Positions 52,307 through 60,637 are shown, numbered from the stretch's first letter. The stretch is DNA of 64,000 nt from Caldimicrobium sp964493015 (GCA_964493015.1 CAZBLU010000004.1:6089-70088); one strand, 5' to 3'. Numbers and translations are program-made. The notes: generated from the letters alone by a model not told the origin.

Positions 52307-53002
52307 GTGTATCTCCCCACCCTAAACCTTAGCGAAGTTAAAAGACTTGTCCTTCTTTTACCACAGCCTGAATTTAATTATTTTAGTAAAAAATTAAAAT
52401 TCCTTGAGAGCTTTAAATACTTAGGTTTTAATTTTAAGATCTATAAAGAGGGAGGGCTAATAGCGGGCCCTCTCTTCTCAGCCCCTCAGATTTCTTTTTT
52501 AATAGAAATTTTAAAAGAAAAAGGCCTTCGAGAGATTCTTGCCCTTGGCTGGGCAGGTAAGCTACCTTCTTCACCTCTTCAATTGGGTGATCTCTTTCTT
52601 CCTGTAAGGGCCATAAGCTTAGAAGGAACAAGTAGATTTTATTATAAGAGAAAGAAAAATTTTTCGTTAAATAAGAATATTAAAAAAAGAATAGAGGAAG
52701 AGCTCTTAAATTTTGGTTTAATTTGTAAGAGTGGGGGTATAATTTCTGTTGATGTGCCCTGGAGAGTAGAAAAAAGTCTAAATATGTTTAATTTTTACTT
52801 ATCAGAGGGTTGGGCCCTGGATATGGAGACTTCAGCTCTTTATGCGGTTTCCCGATTTTTTGGCCTTAAGGCGGTTATGTTAACTTTTATTACCGATGAG
52901 ATAGGAAGAAGCATTAATAGACGACCTGAGGATTTACTGCAAGAAAAAAGAGAAAAACTTCTCTATTTTATGGAAGACTTCTTAGATAGAGGTTTTATTT
53001 AA
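52307..53002 (+). CDS. Nucleoside phosphorylase-superfamily protein
   Basis: A 231-residue protein with the phosphorylase superfamily fold: EILALGWAGKLPSSPLQLGDLFLP early on (the GxAG phosphate region) and ALDMETSALYAVSRFFGLKAVMLTFITDE later (the nucleoside-binding Met-Glu and Asp). Such enzymes split purine nucleosides, MTA or SAH. The short length and divergent N-terminus make the substrate unclear. The start is GTG at 52307 and has no good ribosome-binding site, so the exact start is uncertain. It may be co-transcribed with both neighbours. Confidence 0.7.
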   Translation: MYLPTLNLSEVKRLVLLLPQPEFNYFSKKLKFLESFKYLGFNFKIYKEGGLIAGPLFSAPQISFLIEILKEKGLREILALGWAGKLPSSPLQLGDLFLPVRAISLEGTSRFYYKRKKNFSLNKNIKKRIEEELLNFGLICKSGGIISVDVPWRVEKSLNMFNFYLSEGWALDMETSALYAVSRFFGLKAVMLTFITDEIGRSINRRPEDLLQEKREKLLYFMEDFLDRGFI

Positions 53003-53009
53003 AGAAAAG

Positions 53010-53897
53010 ATGAAACAATTAAAAAGGAATCCTTTTGAATATTTTGGTTTAACTCCACAGATTGTGAAAGAATTTGATGATGAGACCCTCTTTAAATTAA
53101 TTAAGCATATTTACAGAGTCTTACAACTTAAGCATCATCCAGATAGAGGTGGAGATCCCAAGAGGGCTTTAGAATTAAACCTTGCCTTTGAAAGTATAAA
53201 TTATGATAAAAATCCTCAGTCCTTTCAACAATTTAAAAAACAATATCTTGAGAGGCTTTCCCGAAAGACCCTTAAAAAACAATTAGAGGATTTAGAAACC
53301 CAATACAGGAAACTGACCTTTCAACATCAATTACTCAAAGAAAGGTTTTGGTATTACATAGAGAAAGGTAATTCTGATCTGAATGAGCTTTATAAAGAAG
53401 GATTAGTTATGAAAATAAAGGTTTTCGATATAATTTCTCACATAAACTTTTCAGATTATGTAAGTTTCAAAAAAAAGAATTATTTTTTTAAAGAGTTAAT
53501 CCTTAGTGAGGGGGTAATCCTTCGTAAAAATCAGAGTGAGAAAAGATACACCTGTTTAAAGGGATATCGTTTTATAGGATCTATTAAGAGGGAGTATTTA
53601 GAGCCTTGGAACTTAATGCAGAGAGATTTACGAGAAGAGAGATTTTTTCTCAAAGACTTTCTCTTAAAGGATACCTTTATTAGAGAGGCCTTAATTTTTT
53701 TAACTCCTGAAGTTAGGGTAAACAGTTATCTCTTTTTCTTTCATACAGCAGAACCTGAAAAGGTCTTTTTGGAGGGTATTGCCCTTAAAATAGAGGAAAT
53801 AACCAGATTAGAGTTCCTAAACCTTCTGAAAAATGAAACAGTTGAGCAGAGCTTAGATAAACCCCAACAGGAAATAAAAGAAGTAGCTGAACTTTAG
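53010..53897 (+). CDS. J-domain (DnaJ-like) protein
   Basis: A 295-residue protein with an N-terminal J domain: NPFEYFGLTPQ, then the Hsp70-contacting LKHHPDRGGDPKRALELNLAFESI at about residues 40-65. The rest is a Lys/Glu-rich helical region without zinc or peptide-binding DnaJ domains, so it is a type III J protein, likely to recruit DnaK to a specific task. It starts 7 bases after the phosphorylase-like gene and overlaps rlmI tail to tail by 4 bases. Partner unknown. Confidence 0.75.
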   Translation: MKQLKRNPFEYFGLTPQIVKEFDDETLFKLIKHIYRVLQLKHHPDRGGDPKRALELNLAFESINYDKNPQSFQQFKKQYLERLSRKTLKKQLEDLETQYRKLTFQHQLLKERFWYYIEKGNSDLNELYKEGLVMKIKVFDIISHINFSDYVSFKKKNYFFKELILSEGVILRKNQSEKRYTCLKGYRFIGSIKREYLEPWNLMQRDLREERFFLKDFLLKDTFIREALIFLTPEVRVNSYLFFFHTAEPEKVFLEGIALKIEEITRLEFLNLLKNETVEQSLDKPQQEIKEVAEL

Positions 53898-55069
53898 ACT
53901 AATTGTAAAGCTATTCCTTTTAAGTATTCTGTCTCTTTAACATAAGGATTTATGGGGTGATCTGGGGCCTGATGAAAGATTTTGAAAAGTCTTGCCCTTT
54001 TTTGTAGCTTATTAAGCAGAGTGTGGAAAATATTGCGCATTTCTTCTAAGCTCAAATAATGGGAGCAAGAGAAGGCAAGAAGAAGTCCTTCTTTTCCCCT
54101 GAACAAATTTAAGCCAAGAAAATATAACTCCTTATATTTTTGCATACCCTTTTCAAAGTCTCGTTTGCTCTTTATAAGGGCTGGGGGATCGAGGACCAAG
54201 ATATCTGCGTCAGCAACTGGATTTTTGAGAAGGGTAAAGACATCTCCTTCAACGGGAATTAAGTGGTCAGTAAAGCCGTTTAATTTGGCTGTCTCGAGGG
54301 CAAGCTCTAAGGCGTAAGTAGAGCGATCTAAAAGAAAGGCCCTTTTTGCCCCTCCCTTCAAGGCATAAAGGGAAAAGGCTCCAGTATAGGAGAAGGCATC
54401 AATGAGGGTGAGGTTACTACTTATCTTGCCAAGAAATCTTCTATTCTCCCTCTGGTCAAGGAAAAAACCCGTTTTTTGTCCCTTTTTTATAGGGATCAAA
54501 AACTTGATATCATCCATGGCCACAAGGACGGTTTCAGGAGGCTCTTTAAGATAACTTTCCACATAGAGGGGGAGACCCTCCTCCTTTCGCTTTTCAAAGT
54601 CATTTTTGAGAAGGATGCTCTCTAAGGGATAAACAAGGGGCAAGGTCTCAACAAGTGTTTCCTTCAGTCTTTCCATGCCAAGAGTATGGATCTGAAGAAC
54701 GGCCACTTTATCATAAATATCTACAACAAGGCCAGGTAAGAAATCCCCCTCGGCAAAGACCAGGCGAAAGGCCTTTTCCTGAGGATAAATCCTATTTCTA
54801 AAAGATAAGGCCCTGCTTAAGGTTTCTATAAAAAAATCCCTGTTAATAGCCCTTCTTTCATGGCTCACAATTTTTATAACATAACGTGAATAGGGATTAT
54901 AAAAGGCCTGGGCTAAAAAATTATTTTCTGCATATAGGGAGATAATACTTCCTGGCTCCACCTCCCTTTTAACTCTTTCTGGATCATAAAGGTCTTCTTC
55001 AGTAAACCATTGGGCCCCTTTTAAATACTTCCTAAAACCTTTAGAATTCAATTTAATTGGGGGATACAT
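53894..55069 (-). CDS. rlmI: RlmI-like 23S rRNA methyltransferase
   Basis: A 391-residue class I methyltransferase with an N-terminal PUA domain (about 1-75). A central segment, PIKKGQKTGFFLDQRENRRFL, lies at about 195-215. The SAM region is LIDAFSYTGAFSLYALKGGA, and the catalytic region is ADILVLDPPALIKSKRDF with AFSCSHYLSLEEM (the m5C Cys motif). Family members methylate C1962 of 23S rRNA. It starts 4 bases after the cytochrome stop on the same strand. Confidence 0.87.
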   Translation of the reverse strand: MYPPIKLNSKGFRKYLKGAQWFTEEDLYDPERVKREVEPGSIISLYAENNFLAQAFYNPYSRYVIKIVSHERRAINRDFFIETLSRALSFRNRIYPQEKAFRLVFAEGDFLPGLVVDIYDKVAVLQIHTLGMERLKETLVETLPLVYPLESILLKNDFEKRKEEGLPLYVESYLKEPPETVLVAMDDIKFLIPIKKGQKTGFFLDQRENRRFLGKISSNLTLIDAFSYTGAFSLYALKGGAKRAFLLDRSTYALELALETAKLNGFTDHLIPVEGDVFTLLKNPVADADILVLDPPALIKSKRDFEKGMQKYKELYFLGLNLFRGKEGLLLAFSCSHYLSLEEMRNIFHTLLNKLQKRARLFKIFHQAPDHPINPYVKETEYLKGIALQLV

Positions 55070-55073
55070 AAGA

Positions 55074-56318
55074 TTAATTCCCCAAATCCCTTAGAATTTT
55101 TAAAGTCCTATTGATGTCACTTCTTCCTAAACTATGTGAAGTTTTACAGGTTTTTAATTTACCAATAAGTTCTAAGCCATTACCTCTAAGGATAATCTCT
55201 TCTTCCCTTAAGAGGCAAAGTCTTCCTAAAGCATCTTTACCCAATATTAATTCATCAAATTTCCGTCCCTCTAAAGTGCAGATCCAGATTCCTGAAGAAA
55301 CTTTATCACTAAGTTTATCTTTCATGACAGGCTCAACCTTTTTACCAGCATAATATTCAGCAAAAAGTGTCTCGATTTCCTTAGATTCTTGTATCATTAA
55401 ATGCCCCCATTTTTCCTCATTAAGGTCGTATTCAAGATAACAAATTTTCCTCTTATCCTGCACAAGGAAATTGGCATGACATACCTCACATCTTACTTTT
55501 TGCAAAACCTTAGAGGAGTGGAAAAGTCTATCTTTCAGTCCCTCATGACAACTCATACAACTTTTCCCCTCTTTTCCTAACATTACCTCTTCTTTAGAAT
55601 GACAGTCCATACAGGTCAAGCCCTTTTCTTTATGCACATCAGGCCTAAGTTTATAGGCCTCAATACCATAAGGTCTTTCTGGAAATTTCCCTTCAACAAA
55701 GGGAGATCGATAATCAGTTGCCCAATTATGAGGCACTAAACCCAGATAATCCCAGCCAATATATTTACCATAATGACAGGAGAGGCAGGTTTCTTCATCT
55801 GGCCTTTTCAATTGATGGGGCTTATGACAGCTAAAGCACCCCCTCTCTCTTTTCGTCTTAGCATACCCCTCTCCCTTACTCCAAATGTGACAGGTAAAAC
55901 ATCTTCGTCTTAAAAAATCCTCTAACAGGCCCTCTTTAGTCTCTATGTCTTGCCCTGTAGTTATAAACTGGGAAAGGCTCTCCTTCTTTAAGGATAGGCC
56001 AAATCCTCGGTAAATACTTTTCAATTCTCGGGAATAGTGATAATGGGTACTTTGACGAAAACCACTAACCTCTCTCTCATGACATTTCACACAGTGTGCT
56101 TCTACCTCTTGGCTGTTAAAAGAAACCTTTAGATTTTTATGGGCCTCCTCCTTATTTGCTGCAAGTTCTACCCCCTGGTGACAGTCCCCACACCTAAGGG
56201 AGGCATGTTTTTGAAAACTTTCTAATTTATGACAATCCACACAGGTATATCTTTGGGAAATTAACTTTCCTTGACAGCCTACAAGAATAAACACTAAAAA
56301 GAGGATTAAAGGGAGCAT
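55074..56318 (-). CDS. Nonahaem cytochrome c lipoprotein
   Basis: A 414-residue exported protein with nine CXXCH haem sites (CVDCH, CGDCH, CVKCH, CFTCH, CFSCH, CLSCH, CMDCH, CMSCH, CEVCH) spread over residues about 25-290. A short hydrophobic leader ends in the lipobox-like ILVGC (Cys15), so it is probably an outer- or inner-membrane lipoprotein facing the periplasm. The last 110 residues are haem-free. A likely electron carrier or terminal reductase for sulfur, nitrogen or metal compounds; the partner is not identified. It overlaps the radical SAM gene upstream by 13 bases. Confidence 0.85.
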   Translation of the reverse strand: MLPLILFLVFILVGCQGKLISQRYTCVDCHKLESFQKHASLRCGDCHQGVELAANKEEAHKNLKVSFNSQEVEAHCVKCHEREVSGFRQSTHYHYSRELKSIYRGFGLSLKKESLSQFITTGQDIETKEGLLEDFLRRRCFTCHIWSKGEGYAKTKRERGCFSCHKPHQLKRPDEETCLSCHYGKYIGWDYLGLVPHNWATDYRSPFVEGKFPERPYGIEAYKLRPDVHKEKGLTCMDCHSKEEVMLGKEGKSCMSCHEGLKDRLFHSSKVLQKVRCEVCHANFLVQDKRKICYLEYDLNEEKWGHLMIQESKEIETLFAEYYAGKKVEPVMKDKLSDKVSSGIWICTLEGRKFDELILGKDALGRLCLLREEEIILRGNGLELIGKLKTCKTSHSLGRSDINRTLKILRDLGN

Positions 56319-57403
56319 AATCTCTTGGCCACCCTATCCAATCTCTCTCTTAATTCTTCAGAACTTTTGAGAGAGAGCCCTAAAACTTCTTCCCAAACCC
56401 TTTCACTTTCCATACAAAAATAAAAGACTACTTGATCTGATACCCTTGAGATAATTTTTTTAAAGGACCTATAGAGTGCCTTTCTTGTCTCCAAAAAATA
56501 TCTTGCCTTGTTATCCAGGCCCTGAATAAACTCCTCGGCATAAATTTTACTTTCAGGAAATCTTTTTTCTGCTATCTCCTTTAAAGCCCTGGGAAATCTT
56601 AAGGTTCCAAGGCTTATCCAGACAATTTTTGAGGGCTCAATGGTCTGGAGAATTTTTTCAAGGATTAGGGGATACTCTTCATGAGCTCCTTCATAGAGTA
56701 TAATAGGATCAAAATGAAAGGCAACAGAAAAACCTTTTTGAATGGCAAGTTGAGCGCTTTTCAAGCGAGCTTCGAGAGATGCAGTGCCTCTCTCTTCCTC
56801 TCTTATAATTTTTTCCGTATTAACAGACCAAGCAAAAATTATGCGGGGATCTCCCTTCAAGCCTTGAAAAAACTCCTCTGACAGGGCTACTTTGGTCTTT
56901 AACTCCAAGAGAGCTAAGGGATCAAGGGCATGCCAGAGTTTGATCAATTTTTCGGAGATATGGGTAATTGACTCCAAGGCAAGGCTATCAGTAAATTCAC
57001 CTGTCCCTAAGCGAACAACCTTACCTAACCTTTTTTGCGCGCTAAGATAGACTTTAAGCCTTGGAAAACCATCTTCCAAAAGATTTCCCCAAACCTTTAT
57101 ACCAGGACGATTGAGGTAGAGCTGGAGAATGCAATAGGAACAATCTAAAGGGCAACCCTCACCAATGTGAAAGATTTGGTAACCACAGCAGATATAATTT
57201 TGGGTTCCAGGACAAGGTTTTAAAAATTCTCCTTTAAAATCAAGAATAAAAAGTCTTCTCTTTCCCTGGTTAATAAGTTCCTCTTCAGGCAGTAATTCCC
57301 AACTAAACTCTTCATAAGAAGGTATGAGCTCATAAGGATATTTTGAGATAATCTCTTTAGTTAGGGCATAGCTAAGAGCCTTTTCTTCTACAAAAATCCT
57401 CAA
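56306..57403 (-). CDS. Spore-photoproduct-lyase-like radical SAM protein
   Basis: A 365-residue radical SAM protein with CX3CX2C at Cys84, Cys88 and Cys91 (GEGCPLDCSYCILQLYLNRPG). ICCGYQIFHIG lies before it, and LGTGEFTDSLALESIT, FHFDPIILYEGAHEEY and IVWISLGTLRFP follow. This pattern is the SPL/SplB-like family found in non-sporulating bacteria, whose substrate is not settled. No other sporulation gene is seen. Tight coupling to the multihaem cytochrome gene (13-base overlap) and 3-base spacing from asd are probably just operon structure. Confidence 0.8.
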   Translation of the reverse strand: MRIFVEEKALSYALTKEIISKYPYELIPSYEEFSWELLPEEELINQGKRRLFILDFKGEFLKPCPGTQNYICCGYQIFHIGEGCPLDCSYCILQLYLNRPGIKVWGNLLEDGFPRLKVYLSAQKRLGKVVRLGTGEFTDSLALESITHISEKLIKLWHALDPLALLELKTKVALSEEFFQGLKGDPRIIFAWSVNTEKIIREEERGTASLEARLKSAQLAIQKGFSVAFHFDPIILYEGAHEEYPLILEKILQTIEPSKIVWISLGTLRFPRALKEIAEKRFPESKIYAEEFIQGLDNKARYFLETRKALYRSFKKIISRVSDQVVFYFCMESERVWEEVLGLSLKSSEELRERLDRVAKRLCSL

Positions 57404-57406
57404 GGT

Positions 57407-58429
57407 TTAAAGATATCTCTCTATTAAAAGTTCAGCTATCTGGACGGCATTTGTAGCAGCACCTTTCCTAAGATTATCAGCCACAATCCACATATTGAGA
57501 CCTGCTTCCACAGAGAAATCCTCTCTGATTCTTCCTACAAAAACCTCATCTCTACCTGCCACATTTATCTGCAGTGGATAAAGTTTATTTTCTGGATCGT
57601 CTAAAACAACCACTCCTTTAGCCCTGCGCAAAATCTCCATAGCTTCTTCAGGGGAAAGTTTTTTCTCCATCTCAATGTTTACGGCTTCAGCATGGCCATA
57701 AAAAACAGGCACCCTAACTGTTGTGGCTGTAACTTTGATGTTAGGATCTTCCATAATTTTTTTGGTTTCCTCAACCATCTTCATCTCTTCCTTGGTATAT
57801 CTATTAGGAAGAAAGACATCAATATGAGGTATACAATTGAAGGCTATAGTCTGGGGTAGATTTTTAGGAGGAGGCATGAGGTCTCCAGAACACCAGGCCT
57901 TAACCTGGCTCATAAGCTCGTCAATAGCCTTTTGTCCAGCACCAGAGACAGATTGATAAGTGGCTACAACAACCCTCTTAATCTTGGCAACATCGTGTAT
58001 AGGTTTTAGAGCAACTACCATCTGAATGGTTGAACAATTTGGATTAGCGATTATTCCTTTATTTTTAAATTGAGCTATAGCCTGAGGATTAACCTCAGGA
58101 ACAACTAAAGGAACCTCGGGGTCCATCCTCCAGGCACTGGAATTATCAATCACTACAGCACCATCTCTGGCAAATAGAGGAGCATATTCAAGACTCCTTG
58201 AGCCCCCAGCAGAGAAAAGGGCAATATCTATACCTTTAAAGCTCTTAGTATCCTCTAATACTTCAACAGAAATCTCCTCCCCCTTAAAGGGAATTTTAAT
58301 ACCCTTAGACTTAGGAGAGGCAAAGAGACGAAGCTCTTTCACAGGAAAGTTTCTCTCTTCCAAGACAGAGACCATCATTCTTCCTACAGCCCCAGTAGCT
58401 CCAACTACAGCTACCACATACTCTCTCAT
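57407..58429 (-). CDS. asd: Aspartate-semialdehyde dehydrogenase
   Basis: NADP-dependent reduction of aspartyl phosphate in lysine, threonine and methionine synthesis. VVGATGAVGRMMVSVLEER at the N-terminus, catalytic Cys132 in ANPNCSTIQM, and RVPVFYGHAEAVNIE and GAATNAVQIAELLI near the end are diagnostic. At 340 residues it is full length. It is the first gene of a leftward unit with the radical SAM, cytochrome and rlmI genes. Confidence 0.96.
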   Translation of the reverse strand: MREYVVAVVGATGAVGRMMVSVLEERNFPVKELRLFASPKSKGIKIPFKGEEISVEVLEDTKSFKGIDIALFSAGGSRSLEYAPLFARDGAVVIDNSSAWRMDPEVPLVVPEVNPQAIAQFKNKGIIANPNCSTIQMVVALKPIHDVAKIKRVVVATYQSVSGAGQKAIDELMSQVKAWCSGDLMPPPKNLPQTIAFNCIPHIDVFLPNRYTKEEMKMVEETKKIMEDPNIKVTATTVRVPVFYGHAEAVNIEMEKKLSPEEAMEILRRAKGVVVLDDPENKLYPLQINVAGRDEVFVGRIREDFSVEAGLNMWIVADNLRKGAATNAVQIAELLIERYL

Positions 58430-58524
58430 ATCATTCTTCCTCCCAGTTTTTTACTAATGTATGAAAAGATACCATGTTTTAAAACTTTGACAATAAGGAA
58501 AGCCTTTTTAAGGATTTTTAAGAG

Positions 58525-58872
58525 TTAAGCCTTGTCCCTTAAAAGTATTCCTACCAGTTCCTGAATTCTTTTAGAGACCTCTAAAAGCTCTTCAGGGGGT
58601 ATCTGTTTAATTAGTTCTCCAGTGTCTATTCTAAAGACTTGGACTACAAGAGTTTGAAAATCTCGGTTATAAACTAATTTAGCCTCTAAATTAAAAGACT
58701 TAAGAAACTCCTTGAGCTCCTTAGCAAGCTCTTTGAGTTTCTCTTCTCTCTTTGGAGGAGAAGTTTTTTCAGAGGTCTCAGTAGCCTTTTCTACTTTACT
58801 GGAATAAAAAGGAATTTCTTTGTTCAAATTAACATTGTCAATTATAAGGTTTCTGTAAAGTTCTACTTTCAT
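58525..58872 (-). CDS. flaG: Flagellar protein FlaG
   Basis: A 115-residue protein of the FlaG family, which affects filament length. The C-terminal half has LEAKLVYNRDFQTLVVQVFR, then DTGELIKQIPPEELLEVSKR and ELVGILLRDKA, the FlaG core. I use the ATG at 58872 because GGAGGG lies just before it and a sigma-28 promoter lies upstream. A longer frame to 59028 would run through that promoter and into an inserted element. It is the only flagellar gene here besides flagellin. Confidence 0.85.
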   Translation of the reverse strand: MKVELYRNLIIDNVNLNKEIPFYSSKVEKATETSEKTSPPKREEKLKELAKELKEFLKSFNLEAKLVYNRDFQTLVVQVFRIDTGELIKQIPPEELLEVSKRIQELVGILLRDKA

Positions 58873-58906
58873 AATGCCCTCCAAGAGTAGAGCTTTACAA
58901 TAATTA

Positions 58907-58934
58907 TTATCGGAAACTTGATGAAAAAACTTAA
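58907..58934 (-). promoter_or_regulatory. Sigma-28 (FliA) promoter of flaG
   Basis: On the minus strand, TTAAGTTT (58934-58927), a 12-base spacer and TCCGATAA (58914-58907), 34 bases before the flaG ATG. The -10 octamer is identical to that of the flagellin promoter. The target duplication of the inserted element starts 2 bases beyond the -35. Confidence 0.7.
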
Positions 58935-58943
58935 ATAACTGGG

Positions 58944-59194
58944 TTGAGGGTGTTCTGTAATTGTCTGTAAGCACTACACACTTGACAAGTGTGCAAAAGG
59001 GGTCCTTTTCTCTTTGCCCACCCTTCATTAAATTTTGTTCTCAAGATAGCTGCAACCTCTCTACATATTGTCTTAAGTGTAAGTTCAGTTCTTCGCATTT
59101 CTATTTCTACCTCCTTTTTGTTTCCAGATTTTCCTTAAAATTTTTTATCATAGGAATTGTTTATCATAGGAATTGTTATTAAGAACACCCTCAA
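58944..59194. mobile_element. MITE-like element, 251 bases, with perfect inverted ends and 8-base target duplication
   Basis: The ends TTGAGGGTGTTCT (58944-58956) and AGAACACCCTCAA (59182-59194) are perfect 13-base inverted repeats. They are flanked by TAACTGGG on both sides (58936-58943 and 59195-59202), an 8-base target duplication. The interior has no transposase. On the minus strand there is an AAGGAGG and a 55-codon ORF starting MRRTELTLKTICREVA, possibly the truncated start of a parent element's gene. The 8-base duplication is typical of IS256-like elements, but family assignment is inference. It accounts for most of the 391-base gap between flaG and mrp. Confidence 0.88.
59144..59175 (+). 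repeat. Perfect 16-base tandem repeat inside the MITE
   Basis: TTTATCATAGGAATTG occurs twice in a row (59144-59159 and 59160-59175), close to the right end of the element. It is a subterminal repeat of the kind that may bind transposase, or simply a slippage product. Confidence 0.9.
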
Positions 59195-59203
59195 TAACTG
59201 GGT

Positions 59204-59231
59204 TTGACAATGTGATTAGGAGTATTAAAAT
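59204..59231 (+). promoter_or_regulatory. Sigma-70-type promoter of mrp
   Basis: TTGACA (59204-59209), a 16-base spacer, and TAAAAT (59226-59231), 32 bases before the mrp ATG. The -35 begins one base after the right-hand target duplication of the MITE. Confidence 0.65.
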
Positions 59232-59263
59232 TATGCCCATATCATAGAGGAGGTGGTCTGTTC

Positions 59264-60427
59264 ATGGCTATTGGAAAGGAAAAAAGTGTTATCTTGGATC
59301 AGCAGGATAAAAGAGTTAGGGAACAACTTTCCAAGATCAAACACAAAATTATGGTTATGTCAGGGAAGGGAGGGGTAGGTAAAAGCACTATTGCGGTAAA
59401 TATTGCCGTAGGGCTATCTCTTCAGGATTTTATGGTGGGGCTTTTAGATGTGGACCTTCATGGGCCCAGTATCCCTCAAATGCTTGGAGCAAGAGACCTA
59501 AAGCTAACCAGACGTCCTGATGGAAGGCTTGGGGCCATAAAATATTCCCCCAATCTAAAATTTTTATCTATAGAACCCTTGCTTCCAAGTGAGGACTCCG
59601 CAGTAATTTGGAGAGGTCCTATTAAAATTTCAGCAATCAAACAATTCATTGGAGATATAGACTGGGGAGAGCTTGACTACCTCATTATTGATGCACCACC
59701 TGGAACTGGTGATGAACCCTTAACTGTGGCCAAAACCATTCCTGATGCCTATGCCCTTATCGTAACCACCCCCCAAGAGGTTTCCCTAATTGATGTAAGA
59801 AAATCTATTAGATTTTGCCAGAAAGTAAAAATGAGAATCCTTGGAATTGTGGAAAACATGAGTGGTTTTATCTGTCCTCACTGTGGTAAGCCCGTTGACT
59901 TGTTTAAAAGAGGAGGGGGCCAAAAACTTGCCGAAGAAATGGGCTTGAGATTCTTAGGAAAAATCCCCGTAGACCCACGGGTAGTTGACACGGGAGATAG
60001 AGGAAAACCTATAGTTGGGGCTTATCCCGAAAGCGTTACTGCTGAGGCCTTTGACAATCTCATTAGAAATATTATTTCTGCTACTGAGGAAATGGCTAAA
60101 GATGTGGCTGAAGAGAAGTATATGAGAATTGCCATTCCGGTCTCTTCTCCCCAAAAGTTTGAGTCTGACCCTGTAAAGTTTGAACTCTTCGCTCTCTATG
60201 ATATAGAAAACAATAAAATTTTAGTTAAAGATGTAGTTAAAAAGCCCAAAGAGCAAGATCTGGCTGACTTTTTAAATGAGCAGGTGGTTACCCATATCTT
60301 CCTATATAATCCTCCTGAGGAACTGGCTAATAAAATTAACGAAAACAAAATTAAGCTACTGGTAACTGTAGCCCCTGAAGGCAATCCTGACCAAATGATC
60401 CAGGAATATCTAAATAAGAGGGACTAA
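59264..60427 (+). CDS. mrp: Mrp/NBP35-type iron-sulfur carrier ATPase with NifX-like C-terminal domain
   Basis: A 387-residue P-loop protein that holds and delivers Fe-S clusters. The deviant Walker A MSGKGGVGKST is at residues 32-42; DVDLHGPSIPQMLG, LIIDAPPGTGDEPL, and the cluster-ligand pair Cys204-Cys207 (GFICPHCGKPVDLF) mark the Mrp/ApbC core. Residues about 285-387 (IAIPVSSPQKFESDPVKFELFALYDI to the end) resemble the dinitrogenase Fe-Mo cofactor (NifX/NafY) domain, a known fusion in anaerobes. GAGGAGG precedes the ATG. The gene is directly followed by a zinc-ribbon ORF. Confidence 0.9.
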   Translation: MAIGKEKSVILDQQDKRVREQLSKIKHKIMVMSGKGGVGKSTIAVNIAVGLSLQDFMVGLLDVDLHGPSIPQMLGARDLKLTRRPDGRLGAIKYSPNLKFLSIEPLLPSEDSAVIWRGPIKISAIKQFIGDIDWGELDYLIIDAPPGTGDEPLTVAKTIPDAYALIVTTPQEVSLIDVRKSIRFCQKVKMRILGIVENMSGFICPHCGKPVDLFKRGGGQKLAEEMGLRFLGKIPVDPRVVDTGDRGKPIVGAYPESVTAEAFDNLIRNIISATEEMAKDVAEEKYMRIAIPVSSPQKFESDPVKFELFALYDIENNKILVKDVVKKPKEQDLADFLNEQVVTHIFLYNPPEELANKINENKIKLLVTVAPEGNPDQMIQEYLNKRD

Positions 60428-60637
60428 ATGGGAATAGAGGAGTCCTTTAAATGTCCCTTTTGTGGAGGAAAGGCTATTATTGAGGGGACCTGAGCCAGAG
60501 CTAAGGTAAGGTGCCTTACCTGTGGCCTTGAAAGACCAGCAAAAGAGTTTTCAGAAGAAATTGAAAGCTTAAAGGAACGCCTTTGGCTTGACTTTCTCCA
60601 AATTTGTGAGGTGGGGGTGAAGAATGGAAATTCTTAA
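60428..60637 (+). CDS. Zinc-ribbon ORF with an in-frame UGA codon (possible selenoprotein or broken gene)
   Basis: A 69-codon frame starts right after the mrp stop with GAGGGA upstream and ends 14 bases inside apgM. It has two Cys pairs, CPFCGG and CLTCG, spaced like a zinc ribbon, followed by a helical tail (FSEEIESLKERLWLDFLQI). Between the pairs, codon 22 is TGA at 60491-60493 (IIEGT-UGA-ARAKVRC). The frame is intact on both sides, with good ribosome-binding site and spacing, so the reading through UGA looks protein-like. Either UGA encodes selenocysteine, helped by a hairpin 11 bases downstream, or it is a nonsense mutation (for example of TGG, CGA or a Cys codon) or a base error. Confidence 0.6.
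60505..60520 (+). promoter_or_regulatory. SECIS-like hairpin downstream of the UGA
   Basis: GGTAAG (60505-60510), loop GTGC, CTTACC (60515-60520): a perfect 6-base stem whose loop contains GU. It begins 11 bases after the in-frame UGA, the spacing known for the E. coli fdhF SECIS. It lacks an obvious bulged U, and the bases also encode the second Cys motif, so chance is possible. Confidence 0.3.

Noticed and set aside
58873..59028. Longer flaG frame starting at 59028 (167 residues)
   Set aside because: The extra residues run through the sigma-28 promoter and into the inserted MITE; the ATG at 58872 has a good ribosome-binding site.
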